This document shows, one piece after another, positions 32,729 through 41,931 of a stretch of DNA of 64,000 nt. Position 1 is the first letter of the stretch. Each line of letters starts with the position of its first letter. Origin of the DNA: Aequorivita sp. UBA3180 (GTDB lineage: Bacteria; Bacteroidota; Bacteroidia; Flavobacteriales; Flavobacteriaceae). The translations under genes and the position numbers were made by a program. The stretch is from positions 142,843 through 206,842 of the forward strand of contig DEXQ01000009.1 in the NCBI GenBank assembly GCA_002364215.1, written 5' to 3'. The notes beneath the pieces are model-generated. The model did no database searches, was not told the origin of the DNA, and was given only the letters and a program-made list of their open reading frames with translations.

Positions 32729-35700
32729 ATGGAACAAGTAACTCCCTATAAACCAAAATATAAAGTTCGAATAGTTACAGCGGCATCATTATTTGATGGC
32801 CACGACGCGGCTATAAACATTATGCGACGTATCATACAATCTACGGGCGTAGAGGTGATTCACTTGGGCCATGATAGAAGTGTGGATGAGGTTGTAAATA
32901 CTGCCATTCAGGAAGATGCCAATGCAATAGCCTTGACTTCCTATCAAGGAGGGCATAACGAGTACTTTAAATATATGTATGATCTTTTGCAGGAGAAAGG
33001 CGCGGGACATATCAAAATATTCGGGGGTGGCGGCGGAGTTATCCTGCCGTCAGAGATAAAAGAATTGATGGATTATGGAATTACACGCATCTACGCCCCA
33101 GATGACGGACGTAAGATGGGACTGCAGGGAATGATCAATGATCTGGTGCAACAATCTGATTTTCCCATAGGCGATAAATTGAATGGAGAGCTCAAAAATA
33201 TGGAGAAGAAGGAATTTGGCGCAATTGCGAGAATAATTTCCGCGGCTGAAAACTTCCCGGAAATAGCAAAAGAAACCCTCGATAAAATCCATATTAAAAA
33301 TAAAAAGGTAACTGCCCCGGTTTTGGGAATTACCGGGACGGGAGGTGCAGGAAAATCCTCACTTGTGGATGAACTGGTGCGAAGATTCTTAATTGATTTT
33401 CCGGAGAAAACTATCGGAATAATTTCCGTGGATCCTTCTAAAAGAAAAACTGGCGGGGCATTGTTGGGTGACCGAATTCGTATGAATGCCATCAATTCCC
33501 CGCGGGTTTATATGCGCAGTTTGGCAACACGCCAAAGCAATCTTGCGCTTTCCAAATATGTAACCGAGGCCATCCAGGTTCTAAAAGCTGCAGAGTATGA
33601 TCTTATTATTCTGGAAACATCAGGAATTGGACAGAGTGATACCGAAATTATTGAGCACAGTGATGTTTCCTTATATGTTATGACGCCGGAATTTGGTGCG
33701 GCCACCCAACTCGAAAAGATTGATATGCTCGATTTTGCCGATTTGGTCGCAATAAACAAATTTGATAAACGCGGTTCGCTGGATGCCCTGCGCGATGTAA
33801 AAAAACAGTACGTACGCAACCACCAATTGTGGGATGCCTCACAAGATGATCTCCCCGTTTATGGGACCATTGCGTCCCAATTTAACGATCCGGGAATGAA
33901 CAAGCTCTACAAGGCCGTAATGCAGCAACTTGCCGAAAAAACCGATACAGATTTAAAAAGTGATTTTAAGATTACTGAGGAAATGGACGAAAAAGTGTTT
34001 GTGATTCCTCCCTCACGCACACGGTATCTTTCGGAAATTTCAGAGAACAATAGGGCGAACGATAAAAAGGCTTCGGAACAGGCCGAAGTTGCCCAAAGAC
34101 TTTATGGAATTTTTAAAACAATAGAAACCATCTCCGGGAAAAAACCTGAATTGGACAAGGCAGGAATTGTTTCGGAATTAATTATAAATTCAGAAAAAAA
34201 TAAAGATTTATTAAAATTGCTGCTTGCCGAATTTGATCGTGAAAAATTAAATCTAGATCCGTACAATTGGGAAATTATAACAGGTTGGGACGAAAAAGTA
34301 AACAAATATAAAAATCCAATCTATAGCTTTAAGGTCCGCGATAAGGAAATAAATATAAAAACACATACCGAATCGCTTTCGCATACACAAATTCCAAAAG
34401 TGGCTTTGCCGAAATACCAGGCTTGGGGCGATATTTTGAAATGGACGCTCCAAGAAAATGTACCTGGAGAATTTCCGTACACTTCGGGGCTTTATCCTTT
34501 CAAAAGAACCGGGGAGGATCCTGCCAGAATGTTTGCTGGCGAAGGAGGACCAGAACGTACCAACAGACGTTTTCACTATGTTAGTATGGGCTTGCCTGCC
34601 AAAAGGCTTTCCACGGCATTTGACAGTGTAACTTTATATGGAAATGACCCTGACCTTCGACCCGATATTTATGGCAAAATAGGTAATGCGGGCGTTTCCG
34701 TTTGTTGTTTGGACGATGCGAAAAAATTATACTCAGGTTTTGATTTAAGTCATCCAATGACCTCGGTTAGTATGACTATTAATGGACCCGCACCAATGCT
34801 GCTAGGTTTTTTTATGAATGCTGCCATTGATCAAAATTGTGAAAAATATATTTCGGAAAATGGCATGGAAAAAGAAGTTGAAAAGAAAATCTCAACTATT
34901 TATAAGGAAAAAAATATTGCCCGCCCCAAATACCACGGCCATTTGCCCGAAGGCAATAATGGCTTGGGCCTTATGCTACTCGGGGTTACCGGCGATCAAG
35001 TTTTGGATACAGAAGTTTATAACAAAATTAAATACGAAACTTTACAGCAGGTTCGCGGTACGGTCCAAGCAGATATTTTAAAGGAAGACCAAGCGCAAAA
35101 CACTTGTATTTTTTCAACTGAATTCGCATTGCGTTTAATGGGCGATGTGCAGGAATATTTTATAGAGAAAAAAGTTCGGAATTTCTATTCAGTTTCAATT
35201 AGCGGTTACCACATTGCCGAAGCGGGCGCAAACCCCATAACCCAATTGGCTTTTACGCTTGCAAATGGTTTCACTTACGTGGAATATTATTTGAGCAGGG
35301 GAATGGACATCAACGAATTTGGCCCTAACCTATCGTTTTTCTTCAGTAATGGAATTGATGCGGAATATGCCGTAATTGGTCGGGTGGCACGAAAAATTTG
35401 GGCAAAGGCCTTAAAGGAAAAATATGGCGCAAACCCGCGTGCACAAATGTTGAAATATCACATTCAAACTTCCGGGCGCTCATTGCATGCGCAGGAAATC
35501 GATTTTAACGATATTCGTACTACCTTGCAAGCTTTATATGCAATTTATGATAACTGTAATTCCCTTCATACAAATGCATATGACGAAGCAATTACAACCC
35601 CAACGGAAGAAAGCGTGCGCCGTGCGATGGCAATTCAGCTAATTATAAATAAGGAACTTGGCTTGGCTAAAAACGAGAATCCTATCCAAGGATCTTTCAT

Positions 35701-36154
35701 TATTGAAGAACTTACAGATTTGGTTGAAGAAGCTGTTCTAAAGGAATTTGATAGTATTACGGAACGCGGGGGCGTTTTGGGCGCTATGGAAACTATGTAC
35801 CAGCGCAGTAAGATTCAGGAGGAAAGTCTGTATTATGAAACCTTGAAGCACAATGGCGACTTCCCAATAATTGGGGTGAATACGTTCTTAAGCAGCAAAG
35901 GTTCGCCAACCGTGCTTCCTGCGGAAGTGATTCGTGCAACCGAGGAAGAGAAGCAGGTTCAGATTGAAACATTGAAAAATCTTCATAAAATGTATGCCGA
36001 CATTGCAAATGAGAAAATTGAAAAAGTGAAATCGGCCGCCATTCATAACGAAAATATGTTTGAACAATTAATGGAAGCTACCAAAGTCTGCTCTTTGGGC
36101 CAGATTACGGAGTCCTTATTTGAAGTAGGAGGTCAATATAGACGAAATATGTAG
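32729..36154 (+). CDS. icmF: IcmF-type fused acyl-CoA mutase (B12 domain, G-protein chaperone, mutase)
   Basis: A 1141-residue B12 enzyme that rearranges acyl-CoA carbon skeletons. Residues about 12-150 are the cobalamin domain, with His25 of FDGHDAA as likely lower ligand. Residues about 195-440 are a MeaB-type GTPase with Walker A GTGGAGKS (203-210). The rest is the catalytic barrel. In the acyl pocket, Phe591 ([10 protein letters not shown]) and Gln790 (DQAQNTCIF) replace the Tyr and Arg of methylmalonyl-CoA mutase; this Phe/Gln pair is typical of isobutyryl-CoA mutase fused (IcmF). So isobutyryl/n-butyryl-CoA or a related branched acyl-CoA is the likely substrate. Confidence 0.9.
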   Translation: MEQVTPYKPKYKVRIVTAASLFDGHDAAINIMRRIIQSTGVEVIHLGHDRSVDEVVNTAIQEDANAIALTSYQGGHNEYFKYMYDLLQEKGAGHIKIFGGGGGVILPSEIKELMDYGITRIYAPDDGRKMGLQGMINDLVQQSDFPIGDKLNGELKNMEKKEFGAIARIISAAENFPEIAKETLDKIHIKNKKVTAPVLGITGTGGAGKSSLVDELVRRFLIDFPEKTIGIISVDPSKRKTGGALLGDRIRMNAINSPRVYMRSLATRQSNLALSKYVTEAIQVLKAAEYDLIILETSGIGQSDTEIIEHSDVSLYVMTPEFGAATQLEKIDMLDFADLVAINKFDKRGSLDALRDVKKQYVRNHQLWDASQDDLPVYGTIASQFNDPGMNKLYKAVMQQLAEKTDTDLKSDFKITEEMDEKVFVIPPSRTRYLSEISENNRANDKKASEQAEVAQRLYGIFKTIETISGKKPELDKAGIVSELIINSEKNKDLLKLLLAEFDREKLNLDPYNWEIITGWDEKVNKYKNPIYSFKVRDKEINIKTHTESLSHTQIPKVALPKYQAWGDILKWTLQENVPGEFPYTSGLYPFKRTGEDPARMFAGEGGPERTNRRFHYVSMGLPAKRLSTAFDSVTLYGNDPDLRPDIYGKIGNAGVSVCCLDDAKKLYSGFDLSHPMTSVSMTINGPAPMLLGFFMNAAIDQNCEKYISENGMEKEVEKKISTIYKEKNIARPKYHGHLPEGNNGLGLMLLGVTGDQVLDTEVYNKIKYETLQQVRGTVQADILKEDQAQNTCIFSTEFALRLMGDVQEYFIEKKVRNFYSVSISGYHIAEAGANPITQLAFTLANGFTYVEYYLSRGMDINEFGPNLSFFFSNGIDAEYAVIGRVARKIWAKALKEKYGANPRAQMLKYHIQTSGRSLHAQEIDFNDIRTTLQALYAIYDNCNSLHTNAYDEAITTPTEESVRRAMAIQLIINKELGLAKNENPIQGSFIIEELTDLVEEAVLKEFDSITERGGVLGAMETMYQRSKIQEESLYYETLKHNGDFPIIGVNTFLSSKGSPTVLPAEVIRATEEEKQVQIETLKNLHKMYADIANEKIEKVKSAAIHNENMFEQLMEATKVCSLGQITESLFEVGGQYRRNM

Positions 36155-36170
36155 CGGAAAATTTTTTAAA

Positions 36171-36207
36171 CACGACAAAAATACATATCTTTGTGTCAAA
36201 TGTCGTG
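36171..36207 (+). promoter_or_regulatory. Promoter and operator dyad of the Xre-RES module
   Basis: CACGACA (36171-36177) and TGTCGTG (36201-36207) form a perfect 7-bp inverted repeat with a 23-base spacer. The -7 box TATCTTTG (36186-36193) lies between the arms, and the right arm ends three bases before the ATG at 36211. Binding of the antitoxin here would block its own promoter, the usual autoregulation in such modules (inference). Confidence 0.65.
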
Positions 36208-36210
36208 ATT

Positions 36211-36711
36211 ATGAAAAAGTACCAAAACCCTTCCGATGTAAATTTGGTGAAAGAACCAGAGGTTTTCTATTTGCTCGACAATCCTTTTGACAGAATAGTA
36301 GGTGTTTTAGGAGGCGTGGGGCAGGTGGGCCAGGCCGTAAATAGCGATATTGATCTTATTACCGTTACCCGCAAGGGTCTGCCAAAGAGCGTGGTTTATT
36401 CTATATGCGAGGTATTGGGTATTTCCATGGATCGGCTCAGTGATTTGCTGCACATTTCGCACCGCACATTACAGCGCAAGGCAGATGATGACCTCTTGGG
36501 GGTTTCGGCTTCCGAACAGCTTTTTGAGATAGCCGAAATGGTCTCAGAAGGCATAGACGTTTTTGAAACACTTGAAGATTTTAGAAACTGGCTCCATTCC
36601 AGACCATATATTTTTAAAGGGCAGCAACCCTTAGACTTTCTAGACACGAGGTTTGGAATTCAATATGTAAAAAATGTCCTTGGGCGCATTGCTCATGGAA
36701 TTCCTTCTTGA
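36211..36711 (+). CDS. Xre/MbcA/ParS-type antitoxin
   Basis: A 166-residue antitoxin of the Xre-RES class. A helix-turn-helix-like segment (SICEVLGISMDRLSDLLHIS) is followed by HRTLQRKADDDLLG and a C-terminal MbcA/ParS toxin-binding domain (FETLEDFRNWLHSRPYIF, GQQPLDFLDTRFGIQYVKNV). The ATG at 36211 is preferred over GTG 36193, because the -7 box ends at 36193 and transcription would begin downstream of that codon. Its stop overlaps the toxin start. Confidence 0.92.
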   Translation: MKKYQNPSDVNLVKEPEVFYLLDNPFDRIVGVLGGVGQVGQAVNSDIDLITVTRKGLPKSVVYSICEVLGISMDRLSDLLHISHRTLQRKADDDLLGVSASEQLFEIAEMVSEGIDVFETLEDFRNWLHSRPYIFKGQQPLDFLDTRFGIQYVKNVLGRIAHGIPS

Positions 36712-37172
36712 TTGTGCGAATCTTTAGAATTGCCAAAAGCGAATATATTGACGATTTTACCGGTGAAGGTGCCAGACTTTATGGGGGTAGATGGAATTTG
36801 GTTGGTGACCCGATGCTTTATTTTTCACAAAGTTTATCTTTGAGTTTGTTGGAAATTATTGTCCACGTTGAATTTGCCAAATTGCCCGTGGGCTATTCCT
36901 TTCTTGAAGTGGAAATTTCAGATAAATTTATAAAACCAATTCAGTCCTTGGATTTCATTAAGCCGAAATGGAGCTCTGAAGAAGCCGAAAAACAAGTGCA
37001 GATGTTGGGGTCTTCTTGGCTCAAGCGGCACGAAAGCTTGGCGCTCCGCGTGCCATCGGCCATTTTGGAACTGGAGCATAATATTTTGATAAACCCACAT
37101 CACAAAGATATCGGGAACATAAAGATTATTAAGAAAGGAACTTTGGATTTTGACCCGCGGTTAATTCGATAA
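36708..37172 (+). CDS. RES-domain toxin
   Basis: RES toxins degrade cellular NAD+, halting growth until the antitoxin is restored (known of the family). The 154-residue protein has the RES blocks GEGARLYGGRWN with the Arg and Tyr of the active site, SLSLLEIIVHVEF, and LRVPSAILELEHNILINP. The start is either TTG 36708, overlapping the antitoxin stop by four bases, or GTG 36714; the first agrees better with the family's short MIVxR start. It forms a TA operon with the preceding gene. Confidence 0.92.
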   Translation: MIVRIFRIAKSEYIDDFTGEGARLYGGRWNLVGDPMLYFSQSLSLSLLEIIVHVEFAKLPVGYSFLEVEISDKFIKPIQSLDFIKPKWSSEEAEKQVQMLGSSWLKRHESLALRVPSAILELEHNILINPHHKDIGNIKIIKKGTLDFDPRLIR

Positions 37173-37182
37173 CGTTTTCGGG

Positions 37183-37779
37183 CTAATCCTCGTCGGCATC
37201 CATATCTTCGTCAAAACTGTCTTCCTCGTAGTCATCGTCGAAAAACTCTTTGGGGAAATTATTTGGATCAAACGGAATATCGTCATCGGGATCGTGGTCG
37301 TCATAATTTATACCCGGCGGATTGAAAAGTCCCCAACGGTCTATAATGTAATCCCAGGGGTTAAAAGTTTTTACCCATTCTGCAAAAAGAATACGAAATT
37401 CTTCCACTTCCTTACGCAGTAGGTCCAGATACTCAGTATCCTTAAAGCCCGTCATTTCTATTCCATGAGTGTAGGTCGCAAGCTCACGTGCCGCCTTTCT
37501 TATTATGGCGGCATTTTCCATTTTAATGTCGTATAGTTCTACGCTTTCCGCACCCATAATTTTGGCGGGGATTATCGTGGAACTTTCCATTAAATAGGAT
37601 AGGCTGTGGGCCAGCAACTCCTTTTCACCCTTTCGTTTGAATTTTAAATCAGTATTTTCGACAGATTTTACCAAATGCCTGACCAATGTCGAAATCTCTT
37701 CGGCTTTTTTATAGATGGGCAGATTTTTGGTCTGTTTAAACCTTTCGCGTGGATCGAGATTTTCTTCGTTTTCAAACAT
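37183..37779 (-). CDS. Helical protein with acidic tail, paralogue of neighbour
   Basis: A 198-residue, mostly helical protein. The core (about 20-150) has NLPIYKKAEEISTLVRHLV, a middle helix SYLMESSTIIPAKIMGAES, and EYLDLLRKEVEEFRILFAEW. The last 45 residues are an Asp/Glu-rich low-complexity tail (HDPDDDIPFDPNN, DDDYEEDSFDEDMDADED). The ATG at 37777-37779 is chosen because a -7 box TACATTTG (37804-37811, minus strand) would start transcription downstream of the TTG at 37806. It looks like a divergent copy of the gene at 37839. Function unknown. Confidence 0.7.
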   Translation of the reverse strand: MFENEENLDPRERFKQTKNLPIYKKAEEISTLVRHLVKSVENTDLKFKRKGEKELLAHSLSYLMESSTIIPAKIMGAESVELYDIKMENAAIIRKAARELATYTHGIEMTGFKDTEYLDLLRKEVEEFRILFAEWVKTFNPWDYIIDRWGLFNPPGINYDDHDPDDDIPFDPNNFPKEFFDDDYEEDSFDEDMDADED

Positions 37780-37838
37780 AATTTTTATCACAATGCTCAC
37801 TTGCAAATGTAATAAATGAAATTGATGTAAATTTTAGG

Positions 37839-38279
37839 CTAAAGCGTTAACCTCCAAGTATGCTGAAGTTTTCGAAATCTTTTGAGCTCTTTACGAAGTA
37901 ATGGCAGAAAATCCTTTCCGTTACTGCTCACTCTTTCCAAGCGTTCACAATTTTTATAGAGAAGATTGGAAAGGCGCATTACAGAAGCTGCATATTTATG
38001 CTTTTCTTCAGAAAATGGTTGACTCTCGGCCTTCAATATTTGGGGCCCCAATGATACTGACTGTTGCACAATATCACCTGTAAAATAGATATTCGGATCT
38101 TCGGCACCATTCTTTTGAAGATGTGCCAAATCATGAGCTATATAGCTTGAAATATTTCTGGCAAGAGAGAATATTTCAAGTGCTTTGTTATAGATTGCAG
38201 AATGTGAATTCTTTCCAACGTGATGGGGCGACATTTTTCCTCTTCTTTTTTTAAGCGTATCAAATTTAACTACTAACAT
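37839..38279 (-). CDS. Helical protein, paralogue of neighbour
   Basis: A 146-residue helical protein sharing order and spacing of three blocks with the gene downstream: AIYNKALEIFSLARNISSYI, a middle QQSVSLGPQILKAES and FLPLLRKELKRFRKLQHTW at the end. It lacks the acidic tail. ATG 38277-38279 is used; ATG 38232-38234 is also possible. Both proteins have a helical-bundle look; a remote relation to four-helix S23 proteins is conceivable but not claimed. It is divergent from the Lrp regulator. Confidence 0.68.
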   Translation of the reverse strand: MLVVKFDTLKKRRGKMSPHHVGKNSHSAIYNKALEIFSLARNISSYIAHDLAHLQKNGAEDPNIYFTGDIVQQSVSLGPQILKAESQPFSEEKHKYAASVMRLSNLLYKNCERLERVSSNGKDFLPLLRKELKRFRKLQHTWRLTL

Positions 38280-38357
38280 TTTGATTTAGCTATCGATGTT
38301 AAAGTAAATTCGTATTTTTGGTTTAGATATTATCGTATTTTCAAAATAAACTTTAAA

Positions 38358-38801
38358 ATGAGTATTGATTCTTTAAATTGGAAAATCCTCAATTGTCTCC
38401 AAAAAAATGCACGACAACCCAATACTGAAATTGGTAGACAAGTAGGTATTAGTTCACCGGCAGTTTCTGAAAGAATAAAAAAAATGGAAGATTCAGGTAT
38501 AATCAACGGTTATTATACAATTGTTTCGCCTTTTGAAGCGGGTTATCAGTTTAAAGCTATAATAACACTTAGGGCGTTTATGGGAAAACTAAAGCCATTT
38601 CTTGAAATTGTTAAAACCTATGATGAGGTTTTAAATTGTTATCGCATAACAGGAAATGAAAATATTGTAATGGAGGTTGTTTTAAAAAATCAAAAACATT
38701 TGGAAAATTTTATCGACCAATTAATTGTGTATGGTGAAACAAAAACACAGATTGTACTGTCACACGTGGTTAAAAACCGTGACATTAAGCCTTTGAGATG
38801 A
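38358..38801 (+). CDS. Lrp/AsnC family transcriptional regulator
   Basis: A 147-residue regulator with an N-terminal winged helix (DSLNWKILNCLQKNARQPN, then EIGRQVGISSPAVSERIKKM) and a C-terminal RAM ligand domain (GYQFKAIITLRAFMGKLKPF, VLNCYRITGNENIVMEVVLK). This is the canonical feast/famine architecture. Such regulators sense amino acids and often control a neighbouring gene; the divergent helical gene and the downstream small membrane gene are candidates. A -7 box TATTTTTG lies at 38313-38320. Confidence 0.93.
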   Translation: MSIDSLNWKILNCLQKNARQPNTEIGRQVGISSPAVSERIKKMEDSGIINGYYTIVSPFEAGYQFKAIITLRAFMGKLKPFLEIVKTYDEVLNCYRITGNENIVMEVVLKNQKHLENFIDQLIVYGETKTQIVLSHVVKNRDIKPLR

Positions 38802-38901
38802 AAAACCTTATGTTAAAAATGTGATAATTGGATTCATTTTAAGAATTACAAATCACGCTTTCTGCTAAATTAGCTGTGTAACTATCCCAAAAAACATAGC
38901 C

Positions 38902-39099
38902 ATGAAAAATTATACTTTTCAATTTTTATTAGTGACTTTGATTTCGGCATTATTAGGTTTTACTGGTTTGGAATATACTGGAGCATTTTTTGTGAGATTG
39001 TTATGTCTTTTTGCGGGAATTGGTTTAATGATTTCTTGCTTGGACGCAATTATAGTTTCACGTAAGGAACGTCGTGCTAAAAAAAATACTCAATTGTAA
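38902..39099 (+). CDS. Small two-helix membrane protein
   Basis: A 65-residue protein with two hydrophobic helices (about 6-28 and 31-53) and a basic C-terminal tail (SRKERRAKK). It converges on the MFS transporter with 5 bases between stops. No family is recognised. The codon pattern is typical of the genome, so it is probably real. Confidence 0.55.
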   Translation: MKNYTFQFLLVTLISALLGFTGLEYTGAFFVRLLCLFAGIGLMISCLDAIIVSRKERRAKKNTQL

Positions 39100-39104
39100 G
39101 TACG

Positions 39105-40325
39105 TTATATATCCTTGGCCTTTGATTTTTTCAGTAGGAAATATAACCAAATTGTTAACCCACCTACAAAAAGAAGAAAGATTGAGAAAATTGTCCAAGT
39201 AGTGAAATATCCAAAATTGTTTACAAGATTCATTCCTCCATTGTGTCCAATCAGGTGCGCAAAGCTAAAACTCATACTATATAGCGCCATATAACTTCCT
39301 TTTCTTCCTTTGGGAGACATCTCCAAAGCGAGGGCATTTGAAAATGGGAACCCAATCATTTCTCCAAGAGTCATTAAAAGCATAGCTATTACTAAAACAC
39401 CGCTCCAGTCGCTCAGGTTTAACACCAAGAAACTTAAGCCCAAAAAGAAAACTCCCCAAAAAGTAGCCATCGTTTTTGAAATTTTCTTTCGGTCAAGCCA
39501 AGCAATCAGTGGCATTTCAAAAATTACAATTGTGGCTCCATTTATAAACAAAAGCCACCCGATAATGTCTTCAGAAAGAAAATGCACTTTTTCATAATAC
39601 ACTGGCATAACTGAAAAATATTGAACAAATGCCAGGCTGTATGCAATCATTATAAAGAAAAAAACTAAAAAGTATTTGTTGAAATAAGGTGGCAAACCTT
39701 CTTTAACAACGATAACTTTTTCATCTGTACTTTTCAGCTTTTTAGGCTTCAAAAGAAGAAATACGCCAAGGGAGGCAAGCATACAGGTTAACCCATCGAT
39801 CCAAAATAGCGATGTGTAGTTGATGTGGGCAATTATCAATCCGCCCACTAGTGGTCCTATTGAAAATCCAAGATTTATAGCCAAGCGTATCAATGCAATG
39901 CCTCGGGTTATATTTCCGGGTTTGCTGTACGCGTCAGCAGCCACAAAAATAGCAGGTCTGCCAGCATCTGTCATTAAGGTCAATAAAAATATACCTATAC
40001 AGAACCCATAAAATGTATTTATATATTGAAGCAGAATAAAACCTACTCCTCCCAAAAAAAGGCTGGACAGAATTACCTTATAATAACCAATGGAATCGGT
40101 TAATTTACCGCCAATATAGGTTCCCACTAAAGAACCTAGGCCAAAGCACGACATTATCCATCCCACTTGTGGCAGATCAAACCCTTCCACGTTTATGAGG
40201 TATAGAGACAAAAACGGAATTACCATCGCCCCAGCGCGGTTAATGAAAGTAACCAAAGACAATAACCAAATCTCTCGGGAAAGTCCCCGAAAGTTTGCTA
40301 GGTAGTTAGAATAAATTTTTTTCAT
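39105..40325 (-). CDS. MFS transporter
   Basis: A 406-residue major facilitator with 12 predicted helices. The loop 2-3 motif reads GGKLTDSIGYYK and the repeat in the second half WLDRKKISK. A long cytoplasmic linker rich in Lys (KPKKLKSTDEK) separates the halves. Likely a drug or metabolite exporter of the DHA1 type, but the substrate cannot be assigned. It is preceded by a promoter, short ORF and terminator that suggest attenuation control. Confidence 0.9.
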   Translation of the reverse strand: MKKIYSNYLANFRGLSREIWLLSLVTFINRAGAMVIPFLSLYLINVEGFDLPQVGWIMSCFGLGSLVGTYIGGKLTDSIGYYKVILSSLFLGGVGFILLQYINTFYGFCIGIFLLTLMTDAGRPAIFVAADAYSKPGNITRGIALIRLAINLGFSIGPLVGGLIIAHINYTSLFWIDGLTCMLASLGVFLLLKPKKLKSTDEKVIVVKEGLPPYFNKYFLVFFFIMIAYSLAFVQYFSVMPVYYEKVHFLSEDIIGWLLFINGATIVIFEMPLIAWLDRKKISKTMATFWGVFFLGLSFLVLNLSDWSGVLVIAMLLMTLGEMIGFPFSNALALEMSPKGRKGSYMALYSMSFSFAHLIGHNGGMNLVNNFGYFTTWTIFSIFLLFVGGLTIWLYFLLKKSKAKDI

Positions 40326-40347
40326 CTTTGGTTGGTGGTATAAAATT

Positions 40348-40377
40348 AAAACGTCCCGGTTTTAGCCGGGACGTTTT
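40348..40377 (-). terminator. Hairpin just upstream of the MFS gene (terminator or attenuator)
   Basis: A perfect 12-bp stem (40348-40359 with 40366-40377, minus strand AAACGTCCCGGC-like) with a 6-base loop and, on the minus strand, T-rich sequence after it. It lies 22 bases before the MFS start codon and 167 bases after the previous gene. It can terminate the 40544 gene or act as an attenuator for the MFS gene. Confidence 0.8.
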
Positions 40378-40405
40378 TATATAGTATAAACTTATTGTTA
40401 CATAG

Positions 40406-40480
40406 TCAATACATACATCGCCGGCATTTCGTGTTTGAAATGACCTGGTTTCTTCGGCAGGTGTATGTGTTATTTTTCAT
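40406..40480 (-). CDS. Possible leader peptide of MFS transporter (24 aa)
   Basis: An open frame from ATG 40478-40480 to TGA 40406-40408 encodes MKNNTYTCRRNQVISNTKCR and four more residues. It begins about 14 bases after the predicted transcription start and ends 29 bases before the terminator stem. Another frame on the same strand reads HLPKKPGHFKHEMPAMYVL but lacks a usual start codon. A leader role is inferred from layout only. Confidence 0.4.
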   Translation of the reverse strand: MKNNTYTCRRNQVISNTKCRRCMY

Positions 40481-40500
40481 TTTTAATTTAAATTGATTTC

Positions 40501-40529
40501 CAAATGTAGTGAAAATTATTTCTCGGCAA
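40501..40529 (-). promoter_or_regulatory. Canonical promoter of the MFS leader
   Basis: On the minus strand TTG (40527-40529), 18 bases, then TACATTTG (40501-40508). Both boxes match the Bacteroidota consensus. It lies 15 bases after the stop of the upstream gene and would start a transcript near 40494. Confidence 0.75.
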
Positions 40530-40543
40530 ATTATTTTTTTGTT

Positions 40544-41251
40544 TTAATCCAATACTCTTTTTAAAGTCATGCCAAAACGTACAGCAGCTTTGTCGTACAT
40601 ATTCCCCATTCTAATTAAGCTGGGTTTGGGATAATCTTCATTGGCTTTTAAAAATTTTCCCAGCCAATCGCTTGATGGACCAAAGGATGTGGATGGACCA
40701 TTTTTATAAAAAGAAAAGCTTCCAACTACATCGAACCCTTCTGCTCTTTCAACATCAATTTGTGATATGATAGTTTCTGGGGAAGAAGTTTCAAAAAAAG
40801 TTATTTTTAAATTTGCTTTAGCAGGTTGTTGTGCTATTCCGGCATCATAACCAAAATACATCCAATCCGTTTGAACCTTCATTGTGTATTTTATGGAGGG
40901 ATCGTTCCAAACAAATTCTATGGGATGGTCATAATCCTTGATGCGGTTATTTAATGCCGCAACAAAAATTTGGGGGTAAATAGAATCTTTTGCAGCAAAG
41001 TGGTTTTGTTCCCAATCCGAGGCTTCTTCCCAATTTAGTTTTTTTGCTATTTTTTCTTTAATATATTGTAGGAATTCAGCTTCTGTAAAATTATCTGAAT
41101 TAAAGTGAAGATCGTTATAAGTAAAAACCACATTTACTTTTTCCTGCGATGCCAAAAAGGCCATTTCTTTTTTATCTAATTTAATGTGTTGGGCATATAT
41201 AAAATTTGAACTGATAAAGAAAAATACTGAAGTGAGGAGAAGCTTGAACAT
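40544..41251 (-). CDS. Secreted protein of unknown function
   Basis: A 235-residue protein with a signal peptide (MFKLLLTSVFFFISSNFIYAQ). The ATG at 41249-41251 is preferred over the one six codons upstream because it places the signal at the start. The mature part is mixed alpha-beta with NRIKDYDHPIEFVWNDP and FDVVGSFSFYKNGPSTSFG and no recognised motif. It has no close family I can name. It is divergent from the DUF1684 gene. Confidence 0.7.
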   Translation of the reverse strand: MFKLLLTSVFFFISSNFIYAQHIKLDKKEMAFLASQEKVNVVFTYNDLHFNSDNFTEAEFLQYIKEKIAKKLNWEEASDWEQNHFAAKDSIYPQIFVAALNNRIKDYDHPIEFVWNDPSIKYTMKVQTDWMYFGYDAGIAQQPAKANLKITFFETSSPETIISQIDVERAEGFDVVGSFSFYKNGPSTSFGPSSDWLGKFLKANEDYPKPSLIRMGNMYDKAAVRFGMTLKRVLD

Positions 41252-41325
41252 AGAAGGATTTTTTTCCAAAAATAAAAATTAATATGAAGTTTGAAATTCT
41301 TTTCTACTTTTACTGAAAGCAAATT

Positions 41326-41931
41326 ATGAAGAATCTATTTTCAATAATCTTTTTAGTGCTCTGCACAGTCATTTCTGCTCAGGACAAAGCCATTATTTCT
41401 GAAAGCAAGGCTGCGCAGATTGAACTGAATGAAGAATTCAGCAATCCCGAAACCACAATTTTGGAACCGAAGGATTTCAAAAACTTCAAAGGACTGGAAT
41501 TTTATCCCGTTGATAAAAAATTCATTGTAAAAGCAAAATTTGTACGTACCCCAGATGAAAAACCGTTCTTGATGCCCACAACTACTGACCGAACGCCAGA
41601 ATATGTAAAGTACGGAGAAGCACATTTTTCAATTGAAGGAAAGGATTTTGTATTGAATCTTTTCAAAAGTACCCAGCCTTATAGTGAACCGGGCTACGAA
41701 GACTATCTTTTTCTCCCCTTTACCGATTTAACTAGCGGTGACGGTAGTTATGGCGGAGGAAGATTTTTGGACCAGCGAATTCCACAAGGTGATACAATTA
41801 TTATAGACTTCAATAAGGCATACAATCCCTATTGTGCATACAGTCCTCGTTTTTCGTGCCCAATTCCGCCAAAGGAGAACGATCTTTTAATCAGGATTGA
41901 AGCTGGTGTAAAGGATTTTGGGAAACACTAA
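41326..41931 (+). CDS. DUF1684 secreted protein
   Basis: A 201-residue exported protein (signal ending VISAQ at about residue 18). It carries the DUF1684 signatures YGEAHFSIEGKDFVLNLF, YEDYLFLPFTDLTSGDGSYGGG-like region and the end block FNKAYNPYCAYSPRFSCPIPP. The family is widespread and uncharacterised; the conserved Tyr-Gly and Cys-rich end suggest an enzymatic or binding pocket. The stop overlaps crcB by four bases (convergent). Confidence 0.9.
   Translation: MKNLFSIIFLVLCTVISAQDKAIISESKAAQIELNEEFSNPETTILEPKDFKNFKGLEFYPVDKKFIVKAKFVRTPDEKPFLMPTTTDRTPEYVKYGEAHFSIEGKDFVLNLFKSTQPYSEPGYEDYLFLPFTDLTSGDGSYGGGRFLDQRIPQGDTIIIDFNKAYNPYCAYSPRFSCPIPPKENDLLIRIEAGVKDFGKH

Noticed and set aside
36193..36210. 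GTG start for the antitoxin
   Set aside because: It overlaps the -7 promoter box, so it would not be transcribed.
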